Shown here one piece after another: positions 1 through 9,398 of a stretch of DNA of 64,000 nucleotides (position 1 is its first letter; every line of letters begins with the position of its first letter). The notes beneath the pieces are model-generated. The model worked only from the letters and a program-made list of their open reading frames with translations, searched no databases and was not told the DNA's origin. A program made the position numbers and the translations under genes. Source of the DNA: Aerococcus viridans (GTDB lineage: Bacteria > Bacillota > Bacilli > Lactobacillales > Aerococcaceae); the NCBI RefSeq assembly GCF_001543285.1, contig NZ_CP014164.1, positions 2,046,001-2,110,000 on the forward strand. The letters run 5' to 3'.

Positions 1-1
1 C

Positions 2-2404
2 ATTAAACTGACTACCTACCACCACGGGGCCATTATCCATCAAATGCAGGCCCATTTAGACAAGGAATGGGCGAGTGCGCAGCCTTTAACTGAAGACTGG
101 ATTGAAGCATATGCCAATTCCTTCCAACCGCCTAAATACCGTGATACTAGTATCTTACTGGACCCAGCCAAGAACTTTATCGTACCTAATAAGATGCAAC
201 AGCCAGCCTTAGATAGTCTTATTGAATTACGGCAAAATGGCGCCGACCGTGGCTTAGTAATCGCGGCTACCGGGACTGGTAAAACCTACCTAGCGGCTTT
301 TGATGTCTTGGAATCCAAACCCGAAAAAGTCCTTTTTATCGTTCACAGGGAACAAATCTTACATTCCGCAATGGCCTCTTTTAAAAGGGTGATGCATACA
401 GAACCAGATGATTTATTTGGCTTTTATACAGGTAATAAAAAGGATAGCCAAGCCAAGTATATTTTCGCCACCCAACAGACCATTACCCGCGACCAACATT
501 TACACCAATTTGACCCAGAAGAATTCGATTATATCTTAGTAGATGAAGTCCACCGAGCTGGATCAGCGTCTTACCAGCGGATTTTTGACTACTTTAAACC
601 CAAATTCCTACTTGGTTTAACGGCTACACCTGAGCGTACAGATGGCTATAATTTATATGAACTCTTTGACTACAATATCGCCTATGAAATCCGCCTGCAA
701 GATGCTCTTGAAGCTGATTTACTAGCCCCCTTCCATTACTTTGGGGTGACCGACTTCGAAAAAGACGGCGAATTGATTTCTGAAACCACCCAATTAAAGA
801 ACCTAATCCTAGACGAACGGGTTGATTATGTCATGGACAAGTTGACTTACTATGGTTTAGATAAAGAAAAGGTCAAAGGCTTAGTCTTCTGTAGCCGCAA
901 CGAGGAAGCCAAGTCCCTATCCGACAAATTCAACGCCCGTGGTTATAAAACTGTCGCCCTATCTGGTAGCGATAGCCAAGATGTGCGAACCAAGCAAGTA
1001 AATCGGTTAACTTCAGGTCTCTTAGACTATATTTTTACAGTGGATATCTTTAATGAAGGGATTGATATTCCAGAAATCAACCAGGTGGTCATGTTACGTA
1101 ACACCCAATCCAGCATCATCTTCGTCCAACAAATGGGGCGTGGGCTTCGTAAGCATGATGATAAGGAATTCGTGAATATCATCGACTTTATCGGCAACTA
1201 CAAGAACAACTACCTGATTCCCGTAGCCCTGTCTGGTAATTCAAACCGCAGTAAGGATACCATGCGGAAGACGACCCTCAACACCAACTTTATTTCCGGT
1301 TTATCCAATATCAATTTCGAAAGCATTGCTAAAGAGCGGATTTTTGAGTCTATAAATGCTGTGAAACTAGACTCCATGAAAGAATCGAAAGAAGCCTACC
1401 TAGGCTTAAAAAATGAATTGGGTCGTGTGCCAATGTTGATTGATTTTGAAACAACCAACAGTTTCGACCCTTATCTATTAGCCAACAAAAAGGATAATTA
1501 CCCCGCTTTCTTGGCCAGCATCAAGGAAAGGGACAATACCCTTTCTAAAGCTGCCAACGATATCTTAAAGTTTTTATCGCGGGAAATCTTACCAGGCAAA
1601 CGGGCGCATGAACTAGTCTTATTGAATGAGCTCGCTAAAGAAAGTGTAGATACTTTAAGCTTGGCCAAGATTCAAACCATTTTGACCAAACATGACTTAA
1701 GCCATGACCCTATTACTGTGCAGTCAGTGGTGCGAACCTTGTCCACCGATTATTACGCCGGTAGTTCAAAGAAAACTTACCAACCGGGGCAAGTCGTGAC
1801 CATAGTAGACGAGGGGATTAACTTAAGCCCTGGATTCCAGTCAGCAAAGAAAGATTCGACCTTTTTGCATCATTTAAATGACTTAATCACTACGGCCACC
1901 TTATTAAATGACGGTTATGACAAATCATCAGACTTAACCTTGTATCAAAAATACGGCCGTCGTGACGCCCTACGTCTGCTCAAATGGGAAACGCAATTGG
2001 TGGACCAAAATATCGGGGGCTATACTCAGGATAAGGAACGGAAAATTTTTACAATTTTTGTGACACTGGATAAAGGCGACGACTTTACTGGTGCCCAAGT
2101 TGCTTATGAAGATGCCTTGTTAGACCCACAGACGATGACTTGGTTCACGAAAGCGCCAAGGACACTGGCCTCTCCTGAAGTGAAAATCTTACAGGATGCG
2201 GACGACTGGCAAATTCATATGTTCATTAAAAAGGACGATGATGAAGGAACCGAGTTTTATTATTTGGGTGAAGTGACACCTGATGTTTCGACGATTACCC
2301 AACTTGAAAAGCCGAGTGGTGATGGTGAAACCCGGAACGTTGTGGAGATGAACTTGCATTTTAAAGAAACTATTCCAAGAAATCTCTTTAACTATCTACA
2401 GTAA
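2..2404 (+). CDS. DEAD/DEAH-box helicase with DUF3427-type C-terminus (5' end outside window)
   Basis: Superfamily 2 helicase, probably an ATP-dependent nucleic acid translocase acting in the cytoplasm. The reading frame is open to the window edge, so the N-terminus is missing; full-length relatives often carry an N-terminal phospholipase D-like nuclease domain, which cannot be checked here. Counting from the ATG at 44, the Walker A motif (AATGTGKT) is near residues 74-81, the DEVH box near 167-170, and helicase motif VI (QQMGRGLRKH) near residue 365. The C-terminal 300 or so residues, containing YQKYGRRDALRLLKWE, resemble DUF3427. The gene ends at TAA with no close downstream partner. Its cellular role (repair or defence) cannot be decided from sequence alone. 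Confidence 0.85.
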   Translation: MKLTTYHHGAIIHQMQAHLDKEWASAQPLTEDWIEAYANSFQPPKYRDTSILLDPAKNFIVPNKMQQPALDSLIELRQNGADRGLVIAATGTGKTYLAAFDVLESKPEKVLFIVHREQILHSAMASFKRVMHTEPDDLFGFYTGNKKDSQAKYIFATQQTITRDQHLHQFDPEEFDYILVDEVHRAGSASYQRIFDYFKPKFLLGLTATPERTDGYNLYELFDYNIAYEIRLQDALEADLLAPFHYFGVTDFEKDGELISETTQLKNLILDERVDYVMDKLTYYGLDKEKVKGLVFCSRNEEAKSLSDKFNARGYKTVALSGSDSQDVRTKQVNRLTSGLLDYIFTVDIFNEGIDIPEINQVVMLRNTQSSIIFVQQMGRGLRKHDDKEFVNIIDFIGNYKNNYLIPVALSGNSNRSKDTMRKTTLNTNFISGLSNINFESIAKERIFESINAVKLDSMKESKEAYLGLKNELGRVPMLIDFETTNSFDPYLLANKKDNYPAFLASIKERDNTLSKAANDILKFLSREILPGKRAHELVLLNELAKESVDTLSLAKIQTILTKHDLSHDPITVQSVVRTLSTDYYAGSSKKTYQPGQVVTIVDEGINLSPGFQSAKKDSTFLHHLNDLITTATLLNDGYDKSSDLTLYQKYGRRDALRLLKWETQLVDQNIGGYTQDKERKIFTIFVTLDKGDDFTGAQVAYEDALLDPQTMTWFTKAPRTLASPEVKILQDADDWQIHMFIKKDDDEGTEFYYLGEVTPDVSTITQLEKPSGDGETRNVVEMNLHFKETIPRNLFNYLQ

Positions 2405-2468
2405 ACTACCCTTGCCAACCTATCCCCGTTTTGATAGGATAGTGACTCATAAATAAAAACAACTATCG

Positions 2469-2541
2469 CCGGATAGGTATTCTAGTGCACATAGGCCCTT
2501 CGAATTGAAGGTGTGCTGCTTGGATGTCTGTCCGGTTTTTT
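2469..2541 (+). promoter_or_regulatory. structured leader / terminator-like hairpin overlapping a ribosome binding site
   Basis: The outer stem CCGGATAG (2469-2476) pairs with CTGTCCGG (2528-2535) and is followed directly by seven Ts that run into AGGAGG, the ribosome binding site of the next gene. Inside it, GCACA (2487-2491) pairs with TGTGC (2512-2516) and CCTTC (2497-2501) with GAAGG (2507-2511). It could be the terminator of the helicase gene, a riboswitch-type attenuator of the membrane protein gene, or both. It matches no riboswitch class that I recognise. Confidence 0.5.
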
Positions 2542-2554
2542 TAGGAGGAAAATC

Positions 2555-3253
2555 ATGTTTGCAGTCTTCACAACGACCTTAATTGCTGGCTTAATCGATG
2601 GCATTAATCCCTTTGCGCTCACCCAGCAATTCATTTTACAATCTAAAATTAAATCCCCATATCATATTTTGTATTTTATCTTCCCCATTGGTCTGGGAAA
2701 CTTTTTAATCGGTTTAGCCTTCTACTTTGGTTTCTCTGATTGGATTTTCCAAGCCTTCAATTGGGTAAACCATCTTTATCCATACACCTGGCGTTACCTA
2801 GCGTCGGTAGCCGGTCTTTTGATCATCGCCTATTTAATCTTTACCCACTTGAAAAAAGACCAACCTGCAACAAGCCAGGAAGATGTGCAAAAGGAAGCCG
2901 TTACCCAAACAGAAGAAACGCACTTATCAGCTGGCGCATTGATCATGCTGGGTATTGCCTCTTGTCTAGCTGAAATCTCCTCAATAGCGCCATATTTAGC
3001 CTTGCTAAGCTATTATGCAACTGTATCGATTACTGATCTACAAGCAACGCTTCTACTGGCCTTTTATTCCTTTGTCTTGTTTATATTACCTATGTATGGC
3101 TTGTTTTTAATGTCCCTATTCTTTAAGAGTAGTTTGACGACTATTTATACACGAATTGCGGGCTGGATGGATTTCTTCATCACACGTATTTTGCCGATTA
3201 TCTTGATTTTGATTGCTGTTACCTTATTCGGGTATGGCATACAAATCTTCTAA
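2555..3253 (+). CDS. six-helix integral membrane protein, GAP/LysE-like exporter fold
   Basis: A 232-residue membrane protein with about six hydrophobic segments and a short charged loop near residues 105-130. The N-terminus (GLIDGINPFAL) and the start of the second half (GIASCLAEISSIAPYLALL) look like the two related halves of small exporters of the GAP/LysE/CcdA-like kind. The CcdA cysteine position in the GINP(C) motif is Phe here, so a thiol-disulfide role is unlikely. An upstream in-frame ATG at 2513 lies inside the leader hairpin; the ATG at 2555 has a strong AGGAGG 7 bases upstream and is preferred. Substrate unknown. An insertion sequence starts 8 bases after the stop codon. Confidence 0.6.
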   Translation: MFAVFTTTLIAGLIDGINPFALTQQFILQSKIKSPYHILYFIFPIGLGNFLIGLAFYFGFSDWIFQAFNWVNHLYPYTWRYLASVAGLLIIAYLIFTHLKKDQPATSQEDVQKEAVTQTEETHLSAGALIMLGIASCLAEISSIAPYLALLSYYATVSITDLQATLLLAFYSFVLFILPMYGLFLMSLFFKSSLTTIYTRIAGWMDFFITRILPIILILIAVTLFGYGIQIF

Positions 3254-3260
3254 AAAATGC
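3253..3260. repeat. 8-bp target site duplication of ISL3 copy A (left)
   Basis: AAAAATGC at 3253-3260 is repeated exactly at 5071-5078, immediately outside the two inverted-repeat ends of the element. The left copy overlaps the last base of the stop codon of the upstream membrane protein gene. An 8-bp duplication is the size expected for ISL3-family transposition. Confidence 0.9.
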
Positions 3261-3451
3261 GGTTCTTTTACAAATAGTGTTGGTAAATAATTTTAAAGCA
3301 CACGAATACGTTTTTTAGTTTTTAATAATAATTAAGAAATCAATAAAGTTAAATGCCATGCACGCTGTGATGTGTTTGGCTTTTTTCTTGCCTTTAGGCA
3401 AGGGAAGTGACCAATGGGATAACATTTCTAACAAATGGTGTTTTGTCCTTC

Positions 3452-3560
3452 AGTGTACGTTCCTTAAAAGCCGTGGCACCAGCGAGAGCCAAGGTCTCTC
3501 TGCTTTGAAATCGAGCCTTAGTCTCGATTTCATGCTTGTTCACGGCTAAGGACGTACACT
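3452..3560. repeat. nested ~110-bp palindromic element inside ISL3 copy A
   Basis: The left arm at 3452-3475 (AGTGTACGT, CCTTA, GCCGTG blocks) pairs with the right arm at 3541-3560 (CACGGCTAAGGACGTACACT), with one and three unpaired bases. Inside it lie two further stems: GAGA/TCTC around 3484-3498, and GAAATCGAG (3507-3515) with CTCGATTTC (3523-3531). TTCAGT occurs at both borders (3449-3454 and 3561-3566). The corresponding part of ISL3 copy B lacks this stretch, so it looks like a secondary insertion. It has no coding potential. Confidence 0.65.
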
Positions 3561-3600
3561 TTCAGTCCTCTTTATTCAAAAATATACCACTATCCCTGGG

Positions 3601-4941
3601 TTAGCTTGCCATCCCATCAAATGTATAAGGTTTAGGATTGGATGGTTTGTAATTTAATTTGAATTGGACTAAAATTCTTGCACGTAAATGATGGAAGTTC
3701 GAATATCCAAAACCTGTTCGTTTAATTAATTTAATTTTATTATTAATACCTTCGGTAGGACCATTTGATACAGTATATTTTAAAGCGTTATGTATATAAG
3801 GCAAGAATTTGGCTAATGTTCTGATAGTTCTTCTCGTACGACTTGGCAAAGTTTGGTTCTTAGTCCCACGTAGGATTTCATTGAAAATATTGATATCATG
3901 AGTTGAAATGGCATATTTTAGTTCATTCATCAGGGTATAAGTAACTAAAAGTTCGTGTGAGATACTCAAAAGATAATCAACAATACGTTGTTCTGATATC
4001 GCTTCACCAAATTGACGAACATAATGTGTATCCGTGAAATTTAAATCTTCAGCGTTCTTTAACAACAATTTCCATTGTTTTTTGAGTTTATTGTAGTCCG
4101 ATGGACGGCTTGTTTTGATAGCATTCATCACTTTAATACGAATAGAATTGATTGTTTCATTCAACAGCTTTACTATATGGAATCGATCAATGACAATCTT
4201 CGCATTAGGGAAACATGTGCGGATGACCTCTAGATAAGGTGTATATAAATCAATCGAAACTGTCTTCACGCTGCTTCGAGCAGTCCAGGTAAAAGAAGAA
4301 AAGTAATCGATGAGCGACGCTTGTTTTCTATCAACGACAATATCAATTAGCCTTCTATTATGCGTGTCCACAAGGACAGCACTCATCGCATTGGCTACAC
4401 GATTAGTCGATTTAAACTCATCTACACCGAGGTGATTCGGGAGATAATTTCCCTTAGGTGATAGTCCCATACTTGCTTTCATTAAAGTTCTGGCCACTGT
4501 TGGAGAAGAGACATGATAACGTTTAGCGATTAACCGCATAGATTGCGTTTCAACCAATTCGGAGCTAATTTGACTTTTAATGGTTTTAGAAATACAGCAA
4601 AATTTTTCAACTAATGGTGTTTCAGCGATAAAAGTTTGTGCACAATGTTTACAATAAAAGCGTTGCTTCTGTAATTTAAGTAAAACAGGATTAGTAGCTG
4701 TGTTCGGTAATCGAATGATAGCTGGTTTAAAGCCATGTTTGATGATATCTCGATTACCAGTATTCTTTACACCACAGTGCATACAAGCCTTAGGCTTGTA
4801 CGTAAGAACCCCATGTAAAACGAAATGATTTATTTCATGATACTTTTCAAGTGGCAACAGATGCATAGATTTTGGTATTGTAATATCAATATTATTGTCG
4901 TAAATACCGCAAAGTTGTTTTATAATAGATGTATGGGACAT
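3601..4941 (-). CDS. ISL3-family transposase (copy A)
   Basis: A 446-residue DDE transposase that mobilises the surrounding element. The N-terminal zinc finger shows as CMHCG and CKHC near residues 50-100. An HTH segment (RYHVSSPTVAR) and the catalytic blocks GVDEFKS, IDLYTPY, IDRFHIVKL and GPTEGINNKIK follow, as in the ISL3 family. The frame is open 28 codons upstream, but GAAGGAAAA just before the ATG at 4941 favours that start, and copy B gives the same N-terminus. The protein is clearly related to copy B with scattered substitutions, so the two are diverged relatives and not a fresh duplication. It appears intact. Confidence 0.93.
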   Translation of the reverse strand: MSHTSIIKQLCGIYDNNIDITIPKSMHLLPLEKYHEINHFVLHGVLTYKPKACMHCGVKNTGNRDIIKHGFKPAIIRLPNTATNPVLLKLQKQRFYCKHCAQTFIAETPLVEKFCCISKTIKSQISSELVETQSMRLIAKRYHVSSPTVARTLMKASMGLSPKGNYLPNHLGVDEFKSTNRVANAMSAVLVDTHNRRLIDIVVDRKQASLIDYFSSFTWTARSSVKTVSIDLYTPYLEVIRTCFPNAKIVIDRFHIVKLLNETINSIRIKVMNAIKTSRPSDYNKLKKQWKLLLKNAEDLNFTDTHYVRQFGEAISEQRIVDYLLSISHELLVTYTLMNELKYAISTHDINIFNEILRGTKNQTLPSRTRRTIRTLAKFLPYIHNALKYTVSNGPTEGINNKIKLIKRTGFGYSNFHHLRARILVQFKLNYKPSNPKPYTFDGMAS

Positions 4942-5089
4942 GATTTTTCCTTCTTTCTGTATTCGTAGTGGTTTACACGCATTAAGGATATCATGTCCTT
5001 TTTGCGTACACAAAAATAGTGTCAATGAGATTCAATATGAATTCTCACCAACACTATTTATTATAGAACCAAAAATGCCCATAAAAAAA

Positions 5090-5115
5090 GCCAAGCATGA
5101 ATGGACACACTTGGC
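5090..5115. terminator. bidirectional terminator hairpin
   Basis: GCCAAG (5090-5095) pairs with CTTGGC (5110-5115), with an alternative longer pairing AAAGCCAA/TTGGCTTT. On the minus strand it ends in seven Ts and would stop the SRP RNA transcript. On the plus strand it was probably the terminator of the membrane protein gene before the IS inserted between them. Confidence 0.7.
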
Positions 5116-5148
5116 GTTTGGCTTTTAGCCGTTAAATATTATATAAAA

Positions 5149-5238
5149 CTTACAGCACAGGATAGACAATGCTTAGAGCTGCTTGGTTCCCCATCTGACC
5201 CGGTTCACATCTCTACCCTTGCCGCAAGGCCTTTCGGC
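5149..5238 (-). ncRNA. ffs: signal recognition particle RNA, small bacterial type
   Basis: The minus strand shows the conserved SRP helix 8: CCGGGTCAG, a four-base arm, the GGAA tetraloop, then CCAAGCAGC and CTCTAAG. The outer stem CTTGCGGCAAGGGTAGA (minus, from 5228) pairs with TCTATCCTGTGCTGTAAG (ending at 5149), with one bulged G. A small hairpin GCC-GAAA-GGC precedes it. The product binds the Ffh protein and targets nascent membrane proteins to the translocon. The size of about 80-90 nt matches the short SRP RNA of Lactobacillales and not the long Bacillus form. Confidence 0.9.
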
Positions 5239-5245
5239 AAATTTA

Positions 5246-5274
5246 ATTATACCATTTCTATTGATACTTTGTAA
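5246..5274 (-). promoter_or_regulatory. promoter of the SRP RNA gene
   Basis: On the minus strand: -35 TTACAA (5269-5274), a 17-base spacer, and -10 TATAAT (5246-5251). The expected start is the G at 5238, 8 bases downstream, at the base of the first small hairpin of the RNA. Confidence 0.7.
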
Positions 5275-5324
5275 AGGACTTCTTCCATATTATGACATCT
5301 TTCAAAATATAGTCATGTATGAAA

Positions 5325-5357
5325 AGAGACCAAGCTAACAATATTGGCTTGGTCTCT
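5325..5357 (-). terminator. terminator after the V-ATPase operon and the adjoining structured RNA
   Basis: AGAGACCAAGC (5325-5335) pairs perfectly with GCTTGGTCTCT (5347-5357). On the minus strand the hairpin is followed by TTTT. It would end transcripts coming from ntpD through the structured region at 5391-5543. Confidence 0.8.
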
Positions 5358-5390
5358 AATTCTGAAAACAACATGTTAGTGATAGATAAA

Positions 5391-5543
5391 AATGAGGCGG
5401 GGTCTGCGCAACTCTCGCACCCTTAGTCGGGTTCAAGCCTCCAGGGAGGACTGCGTTTCAGATTAGATTGTACCTGACTGTGTCAGCCACTGCCCTAATC
5501 TTCCAACGTTCCTCCCTTGGCGTCGGCTTTCGCACCCTGGTGT
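5391..5543 (-). ncRNA. unassigned structured RNA downstream of ntpD
   Basis: A long rod-like hairpin covers 5444-5516: GGGAGGA (5444-5450) with TCCTCCC (5510-5516), CGTT with AACG, AGATTAG (5460-5466) with CTAATCT (5495-5501), and an apical CTGAC-TGT-GTCAG (5474-5486). Outside it the octamer CGCACCCT occurs on both sides (5416-5423 and 5531-5538). There is no coding potential. The strand is inferred from the T-rich terminator at 5325-5357. The block 5415-5462 has a diverged relative at 60947-60995. It could be a 6S-like regulatory RNA, a processed 3' UTR or a mobile-element remnant; I could not assign it. Confidence 0.5.
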
Positions 5544-6179
5544 TTACCCCATGTCCTTAACTTTAATCATACGTGTAATAGATGCACGTTCGTTTTCGTC
5601 TAGTTTCATTTGGATATACTTGATGGTTTCCTTGATGTTTGGAATCATTCGGTATTCTAAGGCGTTTACTCGACGTCTTGTAGATTCAATTTCCGTTGCC
5701 ATTAATTGACACGTTTTTTCAATTTCGCTCAATTTTAATAGCTTAGGCATGACATCGTTCAAGACTTCGATGGCATCGTCTAATTCACTAGATGTGTTTA
5801 GGTAACCATACTTCACTTCGTTGTCGCTGTCTTGATTGTCATCATCGTATGAAAATGACATCTTAGGTACGTCAACGCTCATGATATTTTTTTTGGCAAT
5901 TTCTAAGTTGACCTGTTTAGTCGGTAAGGCCACGATTTCTTCCATAAAGGCGTCATTCATTGATGATGAGGCCAATACGAAGTTACCTAAGGCACCCGAC
6001 AATTCGTCTTCTACTTCATTGCGCAGTTGGTTATTTTCTTTAATTAGTTCGATAAACTGGCGCATTAATTCGTCCTGCTTATCTTTTAGCAAGTCATAAC
6101 CATTTTGAGCAACCTTTAAACGTTCTTTTAATGTGCTCAGTTCCATCCGTGTTGGTTTGACATTTAGCGCATTTGCCAT
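5544..6179 (-). CDS. ntpD: V-type ATPase subunit D (central rotor shaft)
   Basis: A 211-residue protein made largely of two long helical segments (about 15-65 and 130-200), typical of the D subunit that forms the coiled-coil axle inside the A3B3 hexamer and couples ATP hydrolysis to ring rotation. The N-terminal MANALNVKPTRMELSTLKERL pattern is characteristic of the family. The start has a GGAGAGTGA ribosome binding site and lies 6 bases after ntpB. It is the last gene of the operon here; the E. hirae ntpH and ntpJ genes do not follow. Confidence 0.93.
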   Translation of the reverse strand: MANALNVKPTRMELSTLKERLKVAQNGYDLLKDKQDELMRQFIELIKENNQLRNEVEDELSGALGNFVLASSSMNDAFMEEIVALPTKQVNLEIAKKNIMSVDVPKMSFSYDDDNQDSDNEVKYGYLNTSSELDDAIEVLNDVMPKLLKLSEIEKTCQLMATEIESTRRRVNALEYRMIPNIKETIKYIQMKLDENERASITRMIKVKDMG

Positions 6180-6185
6180 TTAAGA

Positions 6186-7568
6186 TCACTCTCCTTCAGT
6201 TGAAGGCATGTATGTATCGATTAAATCATCTTTAATACGTGTTAATTCTGTACGAGGCAAGATCGCTAGTAATTCCCAAGCTAGATTTAAGGTTTCTTCA
6301 ATCGTACGGTTGTACTCAAAACCTTGGTCAACGTATTTGTCTTCAAATGCTGTGGTAAATTCTACGTATCTCTTATCTGTTTCAGATAGGGCTGATTCAC
6401 CCAATACTTGAGATAATTCTTTAGCTTGTTTACCTTTCGCATAAGCAGCAAATAGTTGGTTCATTGTCGCTGCATGGTCTTTACGTGTTTTACCTTCCCC
6501 GGTACCTTTATCTTTTAGACGAGAAAGTGATGGCAATACGTTGATTGGTGGCTCAATACCACGTGCATCAAGGTCACGGTCTAAGATAATTTGCCCTTCG
6601 GTAATATAACCTGTTAGGTCAGGAATTGGATGCGTAATGTCATCCTCTGGCATAGTCAAGATTGGAATCTGCGTTACAGAACCTTTAGACCCTTTGATAC
6701 GGCCAGCACGTTCATATAGTGTAGACAGGTTTGTATATAAGTAACCTGGGTAACCACGACGTCCTGGTACTTCACGGCGGGCTGCAGATACTTCACGTAA
6801 GGCTTCACAGTAGTTAGTCATGTCAGTCATGATAACCAATACTTGCATGTCTTTTTCGTAAGCTAGGTATTCTGCTGCTGTTAAGGCAATTTTTGGTGTT
6901 GCTAAACGTTCAATTGAAGGGTCATCCGCTAAGTTGATGAACAATACTGAACGGTCGATGGCACCTGTTTCACGGAATGATTCCATGAAGTATTCAGCCT
7001 CTTCAAAGGTAACCCCCATTGCTGCAAAGACAACGGCGAATTGGTCGTCGTCACCTAGTACAGTGGCTTGACGTGCGATTTGGGCAGCAAGCTCTTTATG
7101 CGGTAAACCTGAACCAGAGAATACGGGTAGTTTTTGTCCACGAACTAAGGTGTTCAAGTGGTCAATTGTTGAGATACCAGTTTGAATAAATTCATCCGGG
7201 TAGTCACGAGCCATTGGGTTAATGGCTTGCCCATTGATGTCACGACTTTCCTCAGCGATGATTTCTGGACCGTTGTCGTTGATGTTACCAAGTCCGTCGA
7301 ATACACGACCAATCATGTCTTCAGATACGCCGAATTCAAGTGGTCGTCCTTGGAAGCGCACTTTAGTGTCTTGTAAGTTAATACCAGAACCACCACCATA
7401 GATCTGTACGACTGCGCGACTTTCTTCTACTTGAAGCACTTGTCCTAGACGTTTTTCACCAGTTTGTAACTGTACTTCTACTAACTCATCAAAACTAATG
7501 CCTTCAACGTCTTCTACAATCATTAGGGGACCATAAACGTCGGAGATAGATTTATACTCTTTTAACAT
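6186..7568 (-). CDS. ntpB: V-type ATPase subunit B (non-catalytic nucleotide-binding subunit)
   Basis: A 460-residue B subunit of the peripheral V1 sector. It alternates with the A subunit in the hexamer and contributes an arginine finger to the catalytic site. It has the [15 protein letters not shown] region in place of a canonical P-loop, as expected for B subunits, and the conserved [19 protein letters not shown] and [23 protein letters not shown] stretches. Its ATG overlaps the ntpA stop codon by one base (TAATG), so translation is probably coupled. The upstream AGGAGG lies within ntpA. Confidence 0.97.
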   Translation of the reverse strand: MLKEYKSISDVYGPLMIVEDVEGISFDELVEVQLQTGEKRLGQVLQVEESRAVVQIYGGGSGINLQDTKVRFQGRPLEFGVSEDMIGRVFDGLGNINDNGPEIIAEESRDINGQAINPMARDYPDEFIQTGISTIDHLNTLVRGQKLPVFSGSGLPHKELAAQIARQATVLGDDDQFAVVFAAMGVTFEEAEYFMESFRETGAIDRSVLFINLADDPSIERLATPKIALTAAEYLAYEKDMQVLVIMTDMTNYCEALREVSAARREVPGRRGYPGYLYTNLSTLYERAGRIKGSKGSVTQIPILTMPEDDITHPIPDLTGYITEGQIILDRDLDARGIEPPINVLPSLSRLKDKGTGEGKTRKDHAATMNQLFAAYAKGKQAKELSQVLGESALSETDKRYVEFTTAFEDKYVDQGFEYNRTIEETLNLAWELLAILPRTELTRIKDDLIDTYMPSTEGE

Positions 7569-9343
7569 TATGCGTAGCTGCCTCCTTTCAAGATTTCTAT
7601 CATAGCTTCTTTAATTTCATTGTTGATAGCGTCAATGCGGTCTAATTGATCTTCTGGGATAAATTTAGAACGCACAATTTTTTCGCGTAAGTCGACTGTG
7701 TTGTCAGCAATTTCTTGGTAGTAAGCACCTTTTTCCATTGCTTGGCGCGCTTCTTGGTCGAAGGTTAAAATGTTGAATAACATTTTCTCTTGTTTCTTCG
7801 CTGAAGTCGTTGTATCTACGTCATCAAAGGCATTTTGTTGTAAGTAACCTTCACGAATCATAGCTGCGATGAGTAGGGTCATTTTATCTTTTTCCGATAA
7901 GGCATCAATACCAACTAATTGCACAACTTCTTGTAAGCTGTCTTCTTCAGTTAGGATATTCATGGCTTTTTGTACCCATTGGCCCCACTCAACGCCTAAT
8001 TCTGCCGCTACACCCTTGTAGATTTCTGAATCATACAATGAGTATGAGCTTAACCAGTTAATGGCTGGGAAGTGACGTTGACGAGATAGGTTGGCATCTA
8101 ATGACCAGAATACTTTTACAACGCGTAAGGTATTTTGTGTAACCGGCTCAGATGTATCCCCACCTGGAGGCGACACGGCACCAACTGCTGTAACTGACCC
8201 TGTACGGCCTTCGCTACCTAAAGTACGGACGATACCAGCACGCTCATAGTATTCTGCAATACGAGAACCTAAGTAAGCTGGGTAACCTTCGTCACCAGGC
8301 ATCTCTTCTAGACGACCAGACATTTCACGAAGTGCTTCCGCCCAACGAGAAGTTGAATCGGCCATAATTGCTACTGAGTAACCCATGTCACGGAAGTATT
8401 CAGCAATTGTGATCCCTGTATAAACAGAAGCTTCACGGGCTGCTACCGGCATGTTTGAAGTGTTGGCAATTAACACAGTACGCTCCATGATTGATTCACC
8501 AGTTTTTGGGTCAACCAATTCAGGGAACTCGTTAATTACGTCAGTCATCTCATTACCACGTTCACCACAACCAACATAAATTACGATATCAACATCTGCA
8601 TATTTTGCAATTTGGTGTTGTACAACTGTCTTACCGGCACCGAATGGCCCTGGAACTGCAGCCGCTCCACCCTTAGAGATTGGGAAGAAAGTATCGATAA
8701 CACGTTGACCTGTTGTCATGATTTTATTTGGTGAGTATTTTTCTGCAAAAGGACGACCTTGACGAACTGGCCATGTTTGCATCATTGTGAATGATTTCTC
8801 GCCTTGCTCAGTGTCTAAGACATACACGTTATCTTCTAAAGTGTAGTCGCCTTCTTGAATTGATTTCACTGTACCTGAAACGCCAACTGGCACCATGATA
8901 CGGTGTTCAATTACGGGACCTTCTTGAACAGTACCCACAATGTCACCACCTGTAACTTGTGTGCCTGCTTCAACAGTTGGGGTAAAATGCCACACTGCTG
9001 AACGGTCTAGGGGCGCTACTTGCACACCACGTTCTAAGTAGTTTGATTCGGTTGAATCCATGAACTCTTGTAATGGTCGTTGGATACCGTCAAACATTTT
9101 CGTTAACATACCAGGTCCCAGTTCAACTGATAATGGTTGACCAGTTGTTTTTACTACTTGGCCAGGTTTAAGACCAGAAGTTTCCTCGTATACCTGAATT
9201 GAAGCAACATCGCCGTGCATTTCAAGGATCTCCCCTGTTAATTGTAGGTCACCTACTAAACAAATATCACGAACAGCTGCTTCTTCCATGCCACTAGCTT
9301 TAATCAGTGGACCGGAAACTTCAATGATTTTTCCGTCTTTCAA
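7568..9343 (-). CDS. ntpA: V-type ATPase catalytic subunit A
   Basis: A 591-residue catalytic subunit that hydrolyses ATP to drive ion export across the cytoplasmic membrane. The P-loop GPFGAGKT is at residues 232-239, preceded by the A-subunit-specific non-homologous insert at about 110-190. The conserved [32 protein letters not shown] and [16 protein letters not shown] regions are intact (quoted in parts). Length and motifs match the family and nothing looks broken. It lies 55 bases after ntpG, the widest gap in the distal half of the operon, and has its own GGAGG. Confidence 0.97.
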   Translation of the reverse strand: MKDGKIIEVSGPLIKASGMEEAAVRDICLVGDLQLTGEILEMHGDVASIQVYEETSGLKPGQVVKTTGQPLSVELGPGMLTKMFDGIQRPLQEFMDSTESNYLERGVQVAPLDRSAVWHFTPTVEAGTQVTGGDIVGTVQEGPVIEHRIMVPVGVSGTVKSIQEGDYTLEDNVYVLDTEQGEKSFTMMQTWPVRQGRPFAEKYSPNKIMTTGQRVIDTFFPISKGGAAAVPGPFGAGKTVVQHQIAKYADVDIVIYVGCGERGNEMTDVINEFPELVDPKTGESIMERTVLIANTSNMPVAAREASVYTGITIAEYFRDMGYSVAIMADSTSRWAEALREMSGRLEEMPGDEGYPAYLGSRIAEYYERAGIVRTLGSEGRTGSVTAVGAVSPPGGDTSEPVTQNTLRVVKVFWSLDANLSRQRHFPAINWLSSYSLYDSEIYKGVAAELGVEWGQWVQKAMNILTEEDSLQEVVQLVGIDALSEKDKMTLLIAAMIREGYLQQNAFDDVDTTTSAKKQEKMLFNILTFDQEARQAMEKGAYYQEIADNTVDLREKIVRSKFIPEDQLDRIDAINNEIKEAMIEILKGGSYA

Positions 9344-9398
9344 GACTGTTCCTCCCTCTTATCGTTTTCTATGATTTTTCATTTGCGTATTTTGATTC

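Larger units (their letters stand above)
3261..5070 (-). mobile_element. ISL3-family insertion sequence, copy A
   Basis: Element of 1810 bp with imperfect terminal inverted repeats: both ends begin GGTTCT and share AAATAGTGTTGGT after a 5-base variable stretch. It is flanked by the perfect duplication AAAAATGC. It carries one transposase gene on the minus strand and about 340 bp of non-coding DNA beyond its 3' end. It is longer than copy B (1666 bp), mainly because of a palindromic insert near 3452-3560. It landed between the stop codon of the membrane protein gene and that gene's probable terminator. Confidence 0.93.

Noticed and set aside
3358..3549. 63-codon plus-strand ORF inside ISL3 copy A
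   Set aside because: It runs through the nested palindrome, has no ribosome binding site, and is absent from copy B.
5391..5543. RNase P RNA, tmRNA or T-box assignment for the structured RNA
   Set aside because: The AGAGGAAAGTCC core of RNase P RNA, a tmRNA tag frame with tRNA-like ends, and the T-box TGGNACC motif were all looked for and not found.
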